Below, piece by piece: positions 9,890 to 21,026 of a stretch of DNA of 64,000 bases (its first letter is position 1; each line of letters opens with the position of its first letter). The stretch is from the NCBI GenBank assembly GCA_964036045.1, contig OZ038382.1:145712961-145776960 (forward strand), read 5' to 3'. Position numbers and translations under genes: made by a program. The notes below the pieces were generated by a model. The model was not told the DNA's origin and did no database searches. It saw only the letters and a list, made by a program, of their open reading frames with translations. The stretch comes from Eutreptiella sp. 'Long Island Sound 2002' (taxonomy: Eukaryota > Euglenozoa > Euglenophyceae > Eutreptiales > Eutreptiaceae).

Positions 9890-10760
9890 AAGGTGGAGCT
9901 ACTTTTGGTCACCCGCAAAGGACATTCGCACCTTTTCAAGCTGCTTGATGGCACACCCGCGAAGTTGTGGTAAAGGAGCCGTGTAACCATGCGGAAGCGT
10001 TGTGACTTCCTCTGCCCAAAGACCGGGCACGTCCTCAAGGTACAAATCCTGATGAGGGGGCTTCCCCGCGACGGTCTCCCACTGAAACATGTTGTGGGAT
10101 GCCCTCACTTCTTGTCGTAGCTCATGGATGATGTCGGTTCATTCTTGCACGAGAATGTACCGCCAGTGTTGATCTGAGTCCTCCCCATGTGCCTCCATCG
10201 GAGTGGTACCGCCCCCTTGACACGGTTGTCGGATACCCCAATAAGCAGTGGTGGTGGTAGAGATGGGATGGTAATGGGGTCGTTGTTGTGTGACACTCAT
10301 AGCCCAGCATACGTGGTTCCCGGCCCGTGTTCACTCCATTGGTGAGGGGAGTCACTTCGGAGGGAGCACAAGGGACTTGACAAACTTGGATCCTTTTCCA
10401 TGGACAAGCAAAGGCGGTGTTGCAAGAGTCCTTGCCGTGATGTGTTTTTCCGAGAGGCTCCTTGGTGTGCATCCGCGCGGAGGTCCAGGCACCCGTCATC
10501 CAAGTTCTCCAATTACACGGTGTTTTGGGGACCCTCCCCATCAACGGTTGCGGCGGTGTACTCAAACAAGTGCTCTAGGTCCTCCCCACTGGGCCGCACC
10601 ACAACCAGCTGCGGATCCGGGTTTCCTTCCAAAATATCGTGAAGCACATCAGTGAAGCACCCTGGGATCGCTTGGAGGTGAACACAGACAGCATCTTGAC
10701 ATCCGCCATGGTACCATCGCATTGCACGTGCATACTCTCCCTTGCAAGGGTGCATGGCGT
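9890..10760 (-). pseudogene. degenerate coding remnant, unrecognised
   Basis: Minus-strand segments look protein-like across several frames with stops and frameshifts between them. About 10705-10510 carries DVLHDILEGNPDPQLVVVRP and GEDLEHLFEYTAATV. About 10130-9900 carries IIHELRQEVRASHNMFQWET and DLYLEDVPGLWAEEVTTLPH. The composition is coding-like and the two ends read in one direction, so this is probably an old retroelement or gene fragment. I recognise no domain. Confidence 0.35.
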
Positions 10761-13700
10761 GGGCATTTTGGCGGCATGAACCACCGCTGCCCCCGTCTTG
10801 GACCCCACATTGCCAACCCCCCCCTTTGCAAGGTTGTCCACTGTTGGAATTGCAATAGAAGAGAGGAACCAACACAGGTGCTAATACAACACAGGTGGCG
10901 CAAGACAGGTGGTGCAAGACAGGGGGGCTATCGTCAGACAGACCCCTGTCTTGTGCAAAGACAAGGGCTATTGTGAAAAAAAAATTGTCCAAAACGCCAG
11001 GGCACAACGCAACCAATTGTGTCTGCGTGCTATTTTCACCTGCCTGAGCGCACAGAAACCCCAAGAACATGCACATCCGCGGGGTATGGGGTGCCAAAAA
11101 TAGGCTGTGACAAAGGGGGGGGGGGGCTGTCAGCTTCATCCTGTCTGGCTAAACCTTAAATATTTCTAAACATTTCTCGATCTTTCCGAATGTTTCCGAA
11201 TGAAAAAGGCCAACAGCAAATCCTACTCAATGACACTAATTAGTGGGAATGAATCCACCATCAAGCACTGCGTTGAGAGCCACACCGTTGCAAGGATGTG
11301 CGTGTGTCACACACAACCTCAAGTTGAATGCCATTTGGATGTTTCATGATAACCTGATAATGCAGAAACACAAGCAGTGGTGCCAGAACAGCAGGAAAAA
11401 TGAAGCCCGCTCTCAAGAGCGAATCCTCTGGCCTCAAGTTCCTCCTTCTCCCCCCATACAAAAACAAACTTGTGTGAGCCGAACTCCGTGGAAAGCCCCG
11501 AGATCCCCCCCCCCCACCCGCTAGCAAATGCTGCCAGTTTCACACCAAACCGACATCAGAATAGGTCCGTCTTGAACAATTGCAAACATATAGGTATTAG
11601 GCGCTTTTGGAATAGCTTCAAATTTGGCAGCGCGTTCAGTATGGTTGGAGCCCAAACATCGTACACAGCAGCCAGTACGGACCCCGTGTGCGCAATGTCA
11701 TGAGCTCAATGGGCATTGGGCATTGGCAACCGTGCGTTGCCCGCGGAGCACATGCCTCCGTCCGAGCAGACCAACCACCCCGGCGATGGCAGCCCCCAGG
11801 ATCCGCCCAGCCTGCCTTTGGGGGCCCAACCCCTCACTAATGCCCCGCCCTCTGTGCCTCCAGATCATGGTATAGCCGGAGATGGCCCCGCCGTGCAATT
11901 ACGGGTTGTGGGTGCCAACATCGACTCGATCGGATGTGGGTGCCGACTTCGTGACCCCGGCGTGTCACTAAAAGCCCCTGCATTCATGAAAGACCTTTTG
12001 ACTTGTGGGTCGAGTACCTACGAGGGCTGGGCCTCTCCGCTCTACTGTGGCATGATACAGACCGCGACCCTGCCTTGTGCCACCATGTATTGCACCTTGC
12101 CACGGAAGGCCTCCGGTGCTCAACAATCTGTGGCCACATCTCCGCCACGCAGATGGCGGAGAAACTGGTCCTCATACCCCCTATTGTCACCCCGATTCAT
12201 GGGCCTTCCAAATGCCATTGGCCAACCGGCCCTCACTTGGGCATGGCCTTGATTGTGGGTGCGCACGTACACGACGAGATCTTGAATGATGTCGCGGAGC
12301 CACTTACACGGCAAATTGCGGGCCGCTAGCGTCTGCACCGCCCCAACAATGAACGGCGGCACCTTGGAACCCATGAGCCCAGCCAACCGGCGTCAAAGAT
12401 CATCAATTTCGCGTTGGATAGTAGCATCAAGAGCCTCCCCTTGAGGGTCTTCATGAATAGCCACCGCCCAACAACCCTGGGCAATATCAAGTTTCAAGTC
12501 ACCCTGCTTTTCGTATGGGGCAATAGCTAGTAAGATATTAGCTGGGCTGGGAGCCATTGCTGCCGCATTTACTACCCGTGAGAACCGTGTGGCTTTGGCT
12601 GCCGCATATTATACTCGGCTTCTTGAAGTAGGGCTTTCTATGGCCAGGGTTGATCATTTTGTCAGCTGGGTAGACCGTGATTTAAGTGTTCTAATTCCAA
12701 TCTCGCCACTTTTGATACTCCACATTGGGCGCGTTCGGCGTATCCAAGCGGGCCTTTTTGCGAGCTGAAGCGTTGGTAGTTATCATTTGATTATAATTGT
12801 ACGGCCAATACCATTGAAATCCCAAAGGCAATAACAATCGCAATAACAAAGCTAGCATCAAACCGGATATGAACAAGTGTAGTCTGTGTGCCCCCCCCCC
12901 CCCTGCCAAGGCAAAACTAAAGTTTCTTGCTAAATTTTAGTTTCATGCATAAGACCATCCGCCGCCAAAGCCTTAAAACCTAGTTTTAGGGCAAGAAAAC
13001 CTTGGGGTACAGCCAAAATGTGGCCTCTAGTAGGAATCTTTCCATTAATGCTACACATGCTACATGTACATGTCAAATCGTGTTGCACGTGCCATACTCC
13101 GAAGCTAGTTTTCCGTCGTTTCATGGGCCATTGCCCATATCACACATTCTCACGGCCATATGAGAGTTCCCCATGGTGCAAACCCAAGTTTTTTGCTCCA
13201 AAGTGGATTCCGTGCTAGCCCAAAATTTGGACCACAACTATGTCCATGCACCCCTGGATATCCACCACTATACCATGGCACCCCGATGGACAGCTCATGC
13301 GTGTGAGATGTTTGTACGTGAGGGTCTCCTTGGGCTAGCCGTGGCCTATGCGGCTAGCACCACTGGACTTGACGGCCTCGACGCGGATTTGTTTTTCACA
13401 ATCCACAAGCTCCACTACAATGTGACCTACGTTGTAGCGGACACAGGAGCAAAGGGAGGGCAGACGTAGGATTGGGGCGGGGCGGCACCGCGGTGTCTTG
13501 GGGGCTTGTGGGCCCAGCTGAAGGCCAAGCACGCCTTGCAGGAGGATCATGCTGGGGAGAGCTCAGGGAGGATTGGGATGCTGACATTTTCCTTGGGGGG
13601 CAAGGGACATGGGGGCGTGGTGACGGGGAGACTTTGGCGGCGACAAGGGCTGGGCGGTTGGAGCGGCCGTCGATGAGGGAGAGCTCTTGCCTCTTGCTGT

Positions 13701-13940
13701 GTTGGGGTGGATGATGCGGCCCGCTCAACAGGAGGAATCGCCGCACTCGACCGCCATGGTGGCGAGGTCGGGGTGGGTGGGTGCAAGAAAGCGGCGGTCG
13801 TCGCTACAGGTGAGGAGTTTGGCGGGCAGGTTGGTGAAACGCCCGGGGATGGACAAGTGTGGTGGACGTGTTCACCCGCATCACTAGTATGATCACTATG
13901 CTAGGGGTCTGGCAGTGGAGTTGCGCGAAGCCGCCGCAGT
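10761..13940. other. gene-poor tract with isolated coding-like fragments
   Basis: No intact gene. A plus-strand stretch at about 12541-12690 translates to a protein-like AAAFTTRENRVALAAAYYTR followed by LLEVGLSMARVDHFVSWVDR, and a 98-codon plus frame sits at 13173-13469. Neither matches a domain I know. A C-run at about 12891-12902 and a G-run at about 11116 lie in otherwise mixed sequence. Confidence 0.4.
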
Positions 13941-13949
13941 GGTTCCCTC

Positions 13950-14372
13950 CCTCCTCGGAGATGAAGGGGGGGGGGTGGATAACCGTTTGCGAGTGGCGAC
14001 CCGGATGACGAGACAGTTGTAGAAGCCATCTCCCCATCGGCTGAAGTCCCACTTGGCTTGGAGGGTGGCGTAGAGCTGGTAGTTCTAGCGGCGGAGAACC
14101 CGGAGGTACGCATCCGACTCGTCCCAATCAGAGATGGCACAGGCGGCGAGGGCGAGACTCAAGGCACTATGGCTGGGGTGGTAGGCTAGGGTGGCGGGGG
14201 TGTAGGTGGAGGTGAGTTTCGGGTCTGCGGAAGGGCAGTCGGTGGCCATGCCGGAGATGGTGCCTGACACGTTGGACCTGACATTGACGGGGCGGCAGGA
14301 GCGGGCGAGGTGTGTAGGGAGGGGCTTGGAGGGCTTCCCCTTGTACACACTGTAACGGACGGCCTCATTAGA
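13950..14372 (-). pseudogene. reverse-transcriptase fragment (fingers and palm motif A)
   Basis: The minus frame from about 14372 reads GWQPISNEAVRYSVYKG, then ARSCRPVNVRSNVSGTISGM at about 14310-14250, matching the RT fingers pattern of yRPI-type residues followed by a K/G-containing helix. At about 14150-14090 it reads AISDWDESDAYLRVLRR, which fits palm motif A (D-x-x-x-x-A-F/Y) in algal and protist RTs. The frame stops at 14085. A shifted frame continues with a coding-like YQLYATLQAKWDFSRWGDGF. Motifs B and C are not seen, so this is a truncated, frameshifted remnant. Confidence 0.42.
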
Positions 14373-14519
14373 GATGGGCTGCCAGCCTCAAGCTAGAGAC
14401 TTACGTGTAAGAGGCCAAGGTGGACTCCTGCGCCTCCTTGACACAGAGTGGAGCGGGCGATATTGTCAGCAAAGACGCGAGGGAGCACTTGCCGTGGAGG
14501 CGGTATGCGCGGGGTGGGT

Positions 14520-14695
14520 CGTATATGCAAGAGAGAGGGGTGGGCGGTTTGTGCAGGAGGGGGGGGGAAGTGTTATGTGTAGGGGGGGGGGGGCTAGGCG
14601 GTATGTGCAGCACTTGGGGGGGGGGGGCTTGGTGGTATGAAGAGGGGGTATGTGCAGGAGGGGGGGGGGGGGGGGGGCTAGGCGGAGCCACTTGG
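14520..14695. repeat. G-rich minisatellite, GGTATGTGCAGGAGGGGGG units
   Basis: About five imperfect units of 28-40 bp combine TATGTGCAG(G/C)A with runs of 8-18 G. It generates the glycine-rich plus frames and proline-rich minus frames, which I do not count as genes. Confidence 0.7.
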
Positions 14696-14699
14696 AGGT

Positions 14700-17400
14700 T
14701 CACTGCCGGTGGCCGATTCTTTGCGAGTTGGACCTGCCAAAGGCAATAAAATTGAGACCCTGATTGGGGTTGGGGTGATGGATGATGATGATGGGGGATC
14801 CCCAGCTTGGAGATGCCGAATATGCAGCAGTTCCAAAACTTGCTTGTACCAATATGTCTGCAACAGTCTAGAATGGACCTATTCTGATTTTGCTTTGGTG
14901 TGAAAAGTAGTTTTGCGTTGAGAATCCAAAATCGTGAACTTGATTGCTCACCACAACTTCTCGGCCAAGAACACCAATATTTGGGCTAGCAACGGACTCC
15001 ACTCCAAGAGGCACTTCACAGTGAACCGTTTGAGTGGCACATTCCCTTGCCAAGTGGCCATGAAGGCCACATCTGAAGCGGACCGTGGGGGGCCTTGCCG
15101 GAGACCTGTCAGATTGGCGTTGAGGAAAACCTTACTCAGGAATAGCCATGTTAGGATCAGGAGCTCACATTGCAGCACGTGCATCGCGTTGTAGCAATGG
15201 CAGCAAACCAGGTATATTGAAACGCGGAACCCACGTGCCAATGGGCCTATTTATGTTACATAGCGGAGCATGTCGGATCCTGTCATAATTATCTTGTGCT
15301 CCTGTTCACATGCTTGCACCTCTTTTGGGTTCGAGAAGCGTGCCCACAACGACTGTTTGATCTGCAAACCAAGTTCACAACATTGTTCTTTGAGAACAAA
15401 CGTTCCGATTCATGGAATCTGGCCAAAATGAGGGCCTAGGCCAATACTTGGCGCCAGGCAATCATTGACCACCCACTTCTCCGAGACCAGCCCCCTTTGT
15501 TGCCTATCTCCCCGCCAAGTGTGCCTTGGTAGGCTGCGCCCCTGCTGCTAGGATCACCTTGGGCCTTGGTCAGATGGCTCGCGCGTTCCAGCGCATGGGT
15601 GCCGTGGTGCTTGCGGCCGCTGGCGCAGTTCTGCAAGCCATTGCCTTGTGGGGTCGGTGGAAGTCGGAGTAGCAAACCCAAGTCTATGCCTCCCCATTGA
15701 AGAGGGAGTTCCATCTCCCCTACAACATGTTGTGGCCATGCTCACAAGGACTTAGTGCGTTCGCATCGACTTCGAGCATGCAGCCATGTCTCATGCGACT
15801 CATGTTAGTGGACATCAGTCAACAGGGGAAAACCTCCCAATACCCATTCACATGATAGACTCCAAAGATGACACCGATCCGGAAACGGCACTTGCCTGAC
15901 GTTAGCCCCAACCCTTTCGTCACCCATTATCGGGGGGGGGGGGATTGCCCATCTGGTTGAGTTTGGCGCCTCAATAGGACCCTGAGTACACCCCCCGAGC
16001 CGCTCCATGATGTGATGGTAAATGCATGTCCACTATAGGGGCGTTTGTGCACTGATGTTTACAACCCCAAAGTGCAAGGTTACGTCTAACCGGCGCCTAT
16101 GGGAGGGGGATGAGCTGACCTAGACAACCTAAGAAACATTTGATAGCCTTGGTGCACGGCGAATTCAAGGCAACAATCAGCAATGATCTAGTTTGTGCTA
16201 CAATGCACGAAGTCAAAAAAATGAACTAAGGTTTGCGGCTATGACCATAGACATGTGTCACGGGAGTATATGCGAGCTGAGTATCAGTTGCTCATGGCCC
16301 AAGCTGTTCGTTCAAGTGCCAATCAATCATGCGTTGTGCATGGTCGTGCCGCAACCAAAATACGTCTACGGCCGCACAGACTGACATGCCCACCTTATTT
16401 GGCGTTACGCGCACAACAGAACACTTCCGAGGAACTCGGTGCATCAATGCCACGCAACAGGAGCCGTCGGCACTCAGACTCACCTTGCCTGTCTCCCCTC
16501 CCCGAACAACCACCGGTGTGCCAAGTGCGTTGCAAGCCGCGATGATCATTTGTACAGGGTTGCCTCCCATGTCTCTTAAGTACCGCATAGACCCTTCCAT
16601 TTGGTTCTCTCACCTCTTCGCCTTTGGTGGTGTGAGTATTTAAAATGGGCGAGGGACCACCCGCCGGACACATTTTGGTAGCAGGATTAGCAAAGGCCGC
16701 CTTGCATATCTTGGCGATTAAAGGGCTGCATGATGATGCTGATAGCCTTGTGTTGGGGTTGTTTGAGTTGGTGACCATTGACATGGTGGCTAGCGGCCTT
16801 GGGGACGTTGGCTATGTGTCAGTTCACCCGGTACCTATGGAGCCTCAGGGCACATGTGCGAGTTTTGTATGCTAGCGTTGCAATGCCCTTACAACCGCCA
16901 ACTACATGCCCTCAAGTACACACGTTGTTGCACACTTTGCGCAGCCAAGGGTTCGTTGGCGATGCCTAGGAACTACCGAATGCCCGTGAAGCTCCTTGCC
17001 TTAGTTGTACAGGAACGGTTGAATGCTTGCATGTTAATTATGAGGGCACATTTTGTAGCGCTGTTATATTCAACAAAAACACAAATTGCCCTCTTTGGAG
17101 CGGCTTTCTTACATTTTGCACAGTTTGGGTTCGGGTGTGTCTGCTACGAAAATAGATATCAGGAATTGCTATTGGAGGGTTCAACTCCCGGAAACTTTGT
17201 AGCCAGCTGTTAGAATACACACATACACCATTCTCAAACTCCTTTGGGTGGCATCAAGCGCTGGGCTTGGTCCAGCACCTGATTGCCGCCCTGTTGTAGC
17301 AGGTAGATATTGAGGCTGTCATTGAGGTTGTTGTCTAGTATTTGGATGATATTCTTTGCATCTCACATGATCCGGTGAGGCTCAATGCCATGACCCAATT
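14700..17400. other. gene-poor tract; weak OTU-like minus-strand fragment at 16292-16600
   Basis: No intact gene. The minus frame at 16292-16600 contains RYLRDMGGNPVQMIIAACNA followed by LGTPVVVRGGETGKVSL, faintly like the Asn/Gln-containing helix and following strand of OTU-type cysteine proteases, but the catalytic Cys box is not visible. A plus frame at 16645-16875 is coding-like and unrecognised. Confidence 0.3.
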
Positions 17401-17403
17401 TAT

Positions 17404-18043
17404 TGTACCCTAACCCCCCCCCCGAAATCTCCCCTTGCAGCCCCCCCCCCCCCCGGGAGACCGTCACTTCACTGTTTTGCTTAGCAATATCTATAGCGGT
17501 GGTTTGTGTTGCCCATGTGTCACAGACACCCCCTTGCATTGCTTTCCCGTCACTTTAAATCAATCACCTGTGTGAAAAGTGTGATGTTCTCCCTCCAAAG
17601 GTGGTGTATGGGGCGTCGTGTTGCTCTTTGAGACCCAAGATGTTTTCTCCCGGTGACCATGTATGGTACCATTCATGCACCCTTGGTGCACATGTGTAGG
17701 CCAATGTTGTGGGGCCTTCACCAAATGGGGCGTAGTTTTGCCACATTTCGTACATACGCCCTGGTGGGGTCACTAGGGTGGATCATGGGTGCGCTCAACT
17801 CCCAAGGCTTGAGGCTGTGGCGGTTGCATCATTCGTGTTGCATGAATCACATTGGCAAAGCATCAATGCAAAAGTCACGTCACATGTGTTCTGTTTGCTT
17901 GCATAACTGGAGGGTACCACAATTTGCCTTAAAATACCACTGCACCCCCCCCCCCCCCCGGAGACCATCACTTGGCGACCCCACCCCCTATGGGAGACGT
18001 TCGCGCTCTATACAGGGAGATTTCAAGGGGGGGTTAGGGTACA
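17404..18043. mobile_element. inverted-repeat element with poly-C termini, ~640 bp
   Basis: TGTACCCTAACCCCCCC followed by GAAATCTCCC at 17404-17433 recurs inverted at 18015-18043 with about two differences, and flanking AATT-type bases also partly match. Inside, a direct pair of C14 runs followed by GGGAGACCGTCACTT or GGAGACCATCACTT lies at 17443 and 17947. No transposase. The class is unknown. Confidence 0.65.
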
Positions 18044-18107
18044 TAATTGCAACAAGCAAGATGTCCAATTAGTCCAAAAGTGATCTTGCCCCTATGCAGC
18101 GCACCAG

Positions 18108-18638
18108 TTGGATATTGATTTGGTCGCACCGCATACAGCCACTTGCCCCGGGCCGCTTGGCACTCTGTCCGTACAATTTTTCAAATCCCTCCGCAGGTTT
18201 TTGGGTAAGCTGGGGTGGCTCAGCACGCTAGGGAACTTGGCAGGCTATTTTCTCACTAGCCCTTGTATGTGGCTCAACTGCAGCCCTTGGTGGGTGCACC
18301 CGACCCTCCTATCGCTTCTTTTTGGCCTTCTTGAGGCCATGGCTATGAGTACCATAGGCTGGGAGCCGCATGTGCGTGGGCCAGTCACACATGTGTTCAC
18401 GGACACAGCAATCAATGTATTAAAGACCCGACACATGGTGGGGTCTCGGGGCCACGTGGTCCAACCATCCGTAGATGTCCAATTTGGATCACAACACTTC
18501 GATGTTAGGTGGTACTTTTGTTTAAGGGCACAAGGCCCTTGGGTCGATACCCGGCCACTTGTGTTATTGGTGCCCCACCAAGGCCAAACCATCATGCACA
18601 CCAATTGGCTAGCACTCGGTCAACATAAGAAAATATAA
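18108..18638 (+). CDS. hypothetical ORF, 176 codons, doubtful
   Basis: Open frame with coding-like composition. SLRRFLGKLGWLSTLGNL at about residues 26-43 and VFTDTA at about 96-101 recall the thumb-to-RNase H transition of retroelement polymerases (a LGxLxW-type helix, then a strand ending in Asp). The later RNase H acidic residues are not convincingly present and no RT palm precedes it. It may be a retroelement fragment or a chance frame. Confidence 0.22.
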   Translation: MDIDLVAPHTATCPGPLGTLSVQFFKSLRRFLGKLGWLSTLGNLAGYFLTSPCMWLNCSPWWVHPTLLSLLFGLLEAMAMSTIGWEPHVRGPVTHVFTDTAINVLKTRHMVGSRGHVVQPSVDVQFGSQHFDVRWYFCLRAQGPWVDTRPLVLLVPHQGQTIMHTNWLALGQHKKI

Positions 18639-18639
18639 T

Positions 18640-19264
18640 GGGGATCAGGCACTAGAGACAACATGAGGCTCAAGAAAAGAGGCTTGACAAGGCCATGGCC
18701 AACATCAGTGCGGAGGTATTGGGAACAAAGTTAGGCTCAAGAAAAGAGTCTTGACAGGGCCATGACTAACATTTAGTGCCAACTACGTACAAGTAATCAC
18801 AAACGACACGCTTGAAAATCAAGTCGGCCTTAGTATCTGTGTAGCTCGGTTTGCCTCCCTCTATGGGATTTTTGGTGCATATCCCCAACAAAGCTTTTTT
18901 CAGCTCCCCTGGCAGCTTGGTGCAAAATTCTTGGTCATTTCGCAGTTGACCATCAACATTTTGGGGGTATTGAGGAGGCACCACATACCACTTGCAACAC
19001 ATCCACACATCGGGACGGGTGTTAAAATCATAAGCAGCAGCAACAACAAAAGCATCAGCAACAATAGCAAGCTTGGCCGCCCAGAATTGGCACAATCCAA
19101 CACATATCTCCGATTGACACAAGATAGACGCATGCAAGGTACAATGAAGAACCTTACATTTGTGGCCGGCTATGTAAGGTGTGCCATCACAAGAAAAGCA
19201 TGTGTCAGCAGGGTATGCAGATTCGGGTTCGGTGTACATCCGCGCCACCCCCCAATGCAGTGCT
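18640..19264. other. intergenic; short direct repeat at 18660-18765
   Basis: AGGCTCAAGAAAAGAGGCTTGACAAGGCCATG and a near copy occur about 65 bp apart (18666 and 18732). A (CAG/CAA)n-like stretch lies at about 19033-19070. No gene. Confidence 0.5.
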
Positions 19265-19450
19265 GGGGTCCTAGGATTGGCTACAACACCCCTGCCGTCC
19301 GGTGGCTACGACACCCCTACCGTCCGGGGGGTCCCCAACGCTTCGGAGCGGGGGACAGAATCAGAAGTGGCCAACATGTAGTGGATTGGCTACATCACCC
19401 CTACCCTCTAGGGGGTCCCCAACACTTCAGAGCGGGGGACAAAAGGAGCG
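19265..19450. repeat. minisatellite copy, ATTGGCTACAACACCCCTACC family
   Basis: Repeats of GATTGGCTAC..CACCCCTACC followed by GGGGGGTCCCCAACGCTTCGGAGCGGGGGACA at 19275-19368 and 19384-19441. Shares its core with the 3.1 kb and 48.6 kb copies. Confidence 0.7.
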
Positions 19451-19464
19451 GTGACTCTTGTAAG

Positions 19465-19720
19465 TTTTGTTCTTAGTAAGGAAAAAAACTCACTTTTCTA
19501 CTAAGTAAATTACTTAGTAAAAAATAAAATTAAATTTTTTACCAAGTAATTTGCTTCCTTAGTAAAAAAAAATTTACTTAGGAAACTACTTAGTAGAAAA
19601 AAAATTTTCCTTGGTAATTTACTTAGTAAAAAACCCACCCGCAAAGAAAGAACTTAGTAAATAAATCTTTTTTTACTGACATTTGAAACTTGGTATAGAA
19701 GGTTTAAAAAATTCTTTTTA
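19465..19720. repeat. AT-rich cluster of TTACTTAGTAA near-palindromes
   Basis: About ten occurrences of ACTTAGTAA, ACTAAGTAA, CTTAGTAAA or close variants in both orientations lie within 250 bp that is almost free of G/C, sharply unlike the flanks. The two orientations can pair into hairpins. No coding potential. Confidence 0.7.
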
Positions 19721-19899
19721 TTAAGTTTTACCGCAGACCCCATATTAGTGCTTAACAACAATATAGCTATCATGTTTGAAAAGGCAAAATTTTGTTGCTT
19801 CTGGGCCTTTGTGAGTCGGGTCCGGTTGTAGGTATAGCACGTTTCACCCTTTAGCTAGTGCATGTGCACGCCTCAATATTGTCTCTCACCATAGCTAGA

Positions 19900-20200
19900 A
19901 GAGTGAAAGAGCCAACGAAGCTCAGCAGGGCCACAAAGCCGCTCAGTGAGAAACAAAGAAACAAGCTTGTAAATACTACTGAGCAAGCTGATAGGGCGAT
20001 AGTTTTCCGGGGAGTGGGGGTCCTGTTTCTTGTACATCAGGAAAGCCTGTGCCTCCAGTCATGAGTCAGGCAGATCATTGTGCAGATGCCAGTCACAAAC
20101 CCGCAGAACACACTCTGTGACGATATCGGAATAACAAATGAGCATGTAAAAGTTCACATCATCTCCCCCGTGGACTTCGTCGGTTTACCCGACGATATCT
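19900..20200 (-). pseudogene. LINE reverse transcriptase, fingers domain (inverted part)
   Basis: The minus strand reads HLHNDLPDS, a TGA stop, then LEAQAFLMYKKQDPHSPE and NYRPISLLSSIYKLVSLFL with TERL at about 20075-19930. This is the non-LTR consensus 'lPdsW....liyKKgdp..p.NYRPIsLlss.yK....l..RL'. The stop falls where the family has Trp (PDSW), so it is a TGG-to-TGA change. A further frame disruption precedes DDVNFYMLICY. The domain identity is strong, and the gene is dead. Confidence 0.72.
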
Positions 20201-20231
20201 TCATCCCAAACCACCGTGAAGACATCCCGGG

Positions 20232-20420
20232 TTGATAACATGGGTCTTGACAGACCAGTGGGATCACATCTTTGATATTTGCACCGAACTCACCTTCGAA
20301 AAAGGGTCCTCGGTGTACCATTTGTACGTAGACTTCAATGAGGCATTTAACTCTGTTCCCAAGGACGAGCTGTGGGCTTTGTTGACGCGTTATGGTGAAC
20401 CCCTCCCTTGTTCAACATGA
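20232..20420 (+). pseudogene. LINE reverse transcriptase, palm motif A (sense part)
   Basis: The frame reads WDHIFDICTELTFEKG and then VYHLYVDFNEAFNSVPKDEL with W..LLTRYGEP, matching RT motif A 'fvDFkKAFDSV.rd.LW..L..yG'. Asn replaces the usual Lys/Asp neighbours but the catalytic Asp of VDF is kept. The frame ends at a TGA at 20418-20420. A shifted frame (LFNMMILQG) resembles the next helix before the similarity fades, so a frameshift is likely near 20405. Confidence 0.68.
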
Positions 20421-20440
20421 TGATTTTACAAGGGGTTGAC

Positions 20441-21026
20441 CACACATTGGCGTATGCTACGTGAATACCCCAAAAAAAAGGAGGGGGGGGGGGTATGTGT
20501 CGCTCATGACTGCACTTGATCTGACAACCCTCTTTGAGGTGATTTGCTGAGCCCGAAACTTTGGGCTGACAGGTGAACAAAAAAACGGTCAGACAGCTTC
20601 AGCTTGCTGAAACAAAGCCATGCCTGTGAAAAGAGAGCTTGCATAAAAGCTCGTCAGACACTGCCCAGCACAACACGTATCCAGTGTCGGCATGATCTGC
20701 TGTTGTTGCTCAAGGTCGTTGTTGTCTCACGAAAAAGCGCGCTTTTTGTGGCCAAGAGCGAAATATCAGTCCCATGGCTATGGCAGCATACTGCACACCT
20801 GGAGTCCACTCCCCTGCCGGCGCCAGCAGGATTCGCATACAGTCATTTGCAAAGCTCAGAACGCGGCTCTGTACCACTCATGGTTTAGGAAATGCGATGC
20901 GGGATTCCGGAGTAAGTGCAAAGGGGCAGGGAGGTGCCATGGAGGCAAACTAAGTGTGCCGGTTGGTACTTCCGAGTGTACGCAATGGTTTGAGTTGGGC
21001 AGGGCGCTGCCAAAGGAGCCAAGGTC
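20441..21026. other. intergenic, no gene recognised
   Basis: Downstream side of the aldo/keto reductase gene. A G10 run lies at about 20484. No supported gene or clear polyadenylation signal. Confidence 0.4.

Larger units (their letters stand above)
19880..20440 (+). mobile_element. 5'-inverted, truncated non-LTR (LINE-type) retrotransposon
   Basis: An RT fingers segment on the minus strand (19900-20200) directly abuts an RT palm segment on the plus strand (20232-20420). The order (inverted upstream part at left, sense downstream part at right, with only about 20-30 residues missing between them) is the arrangement made by twin priming of LINEs. No poly-A tail or target duplication was identified at the right side. 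Confidence 0.6.
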
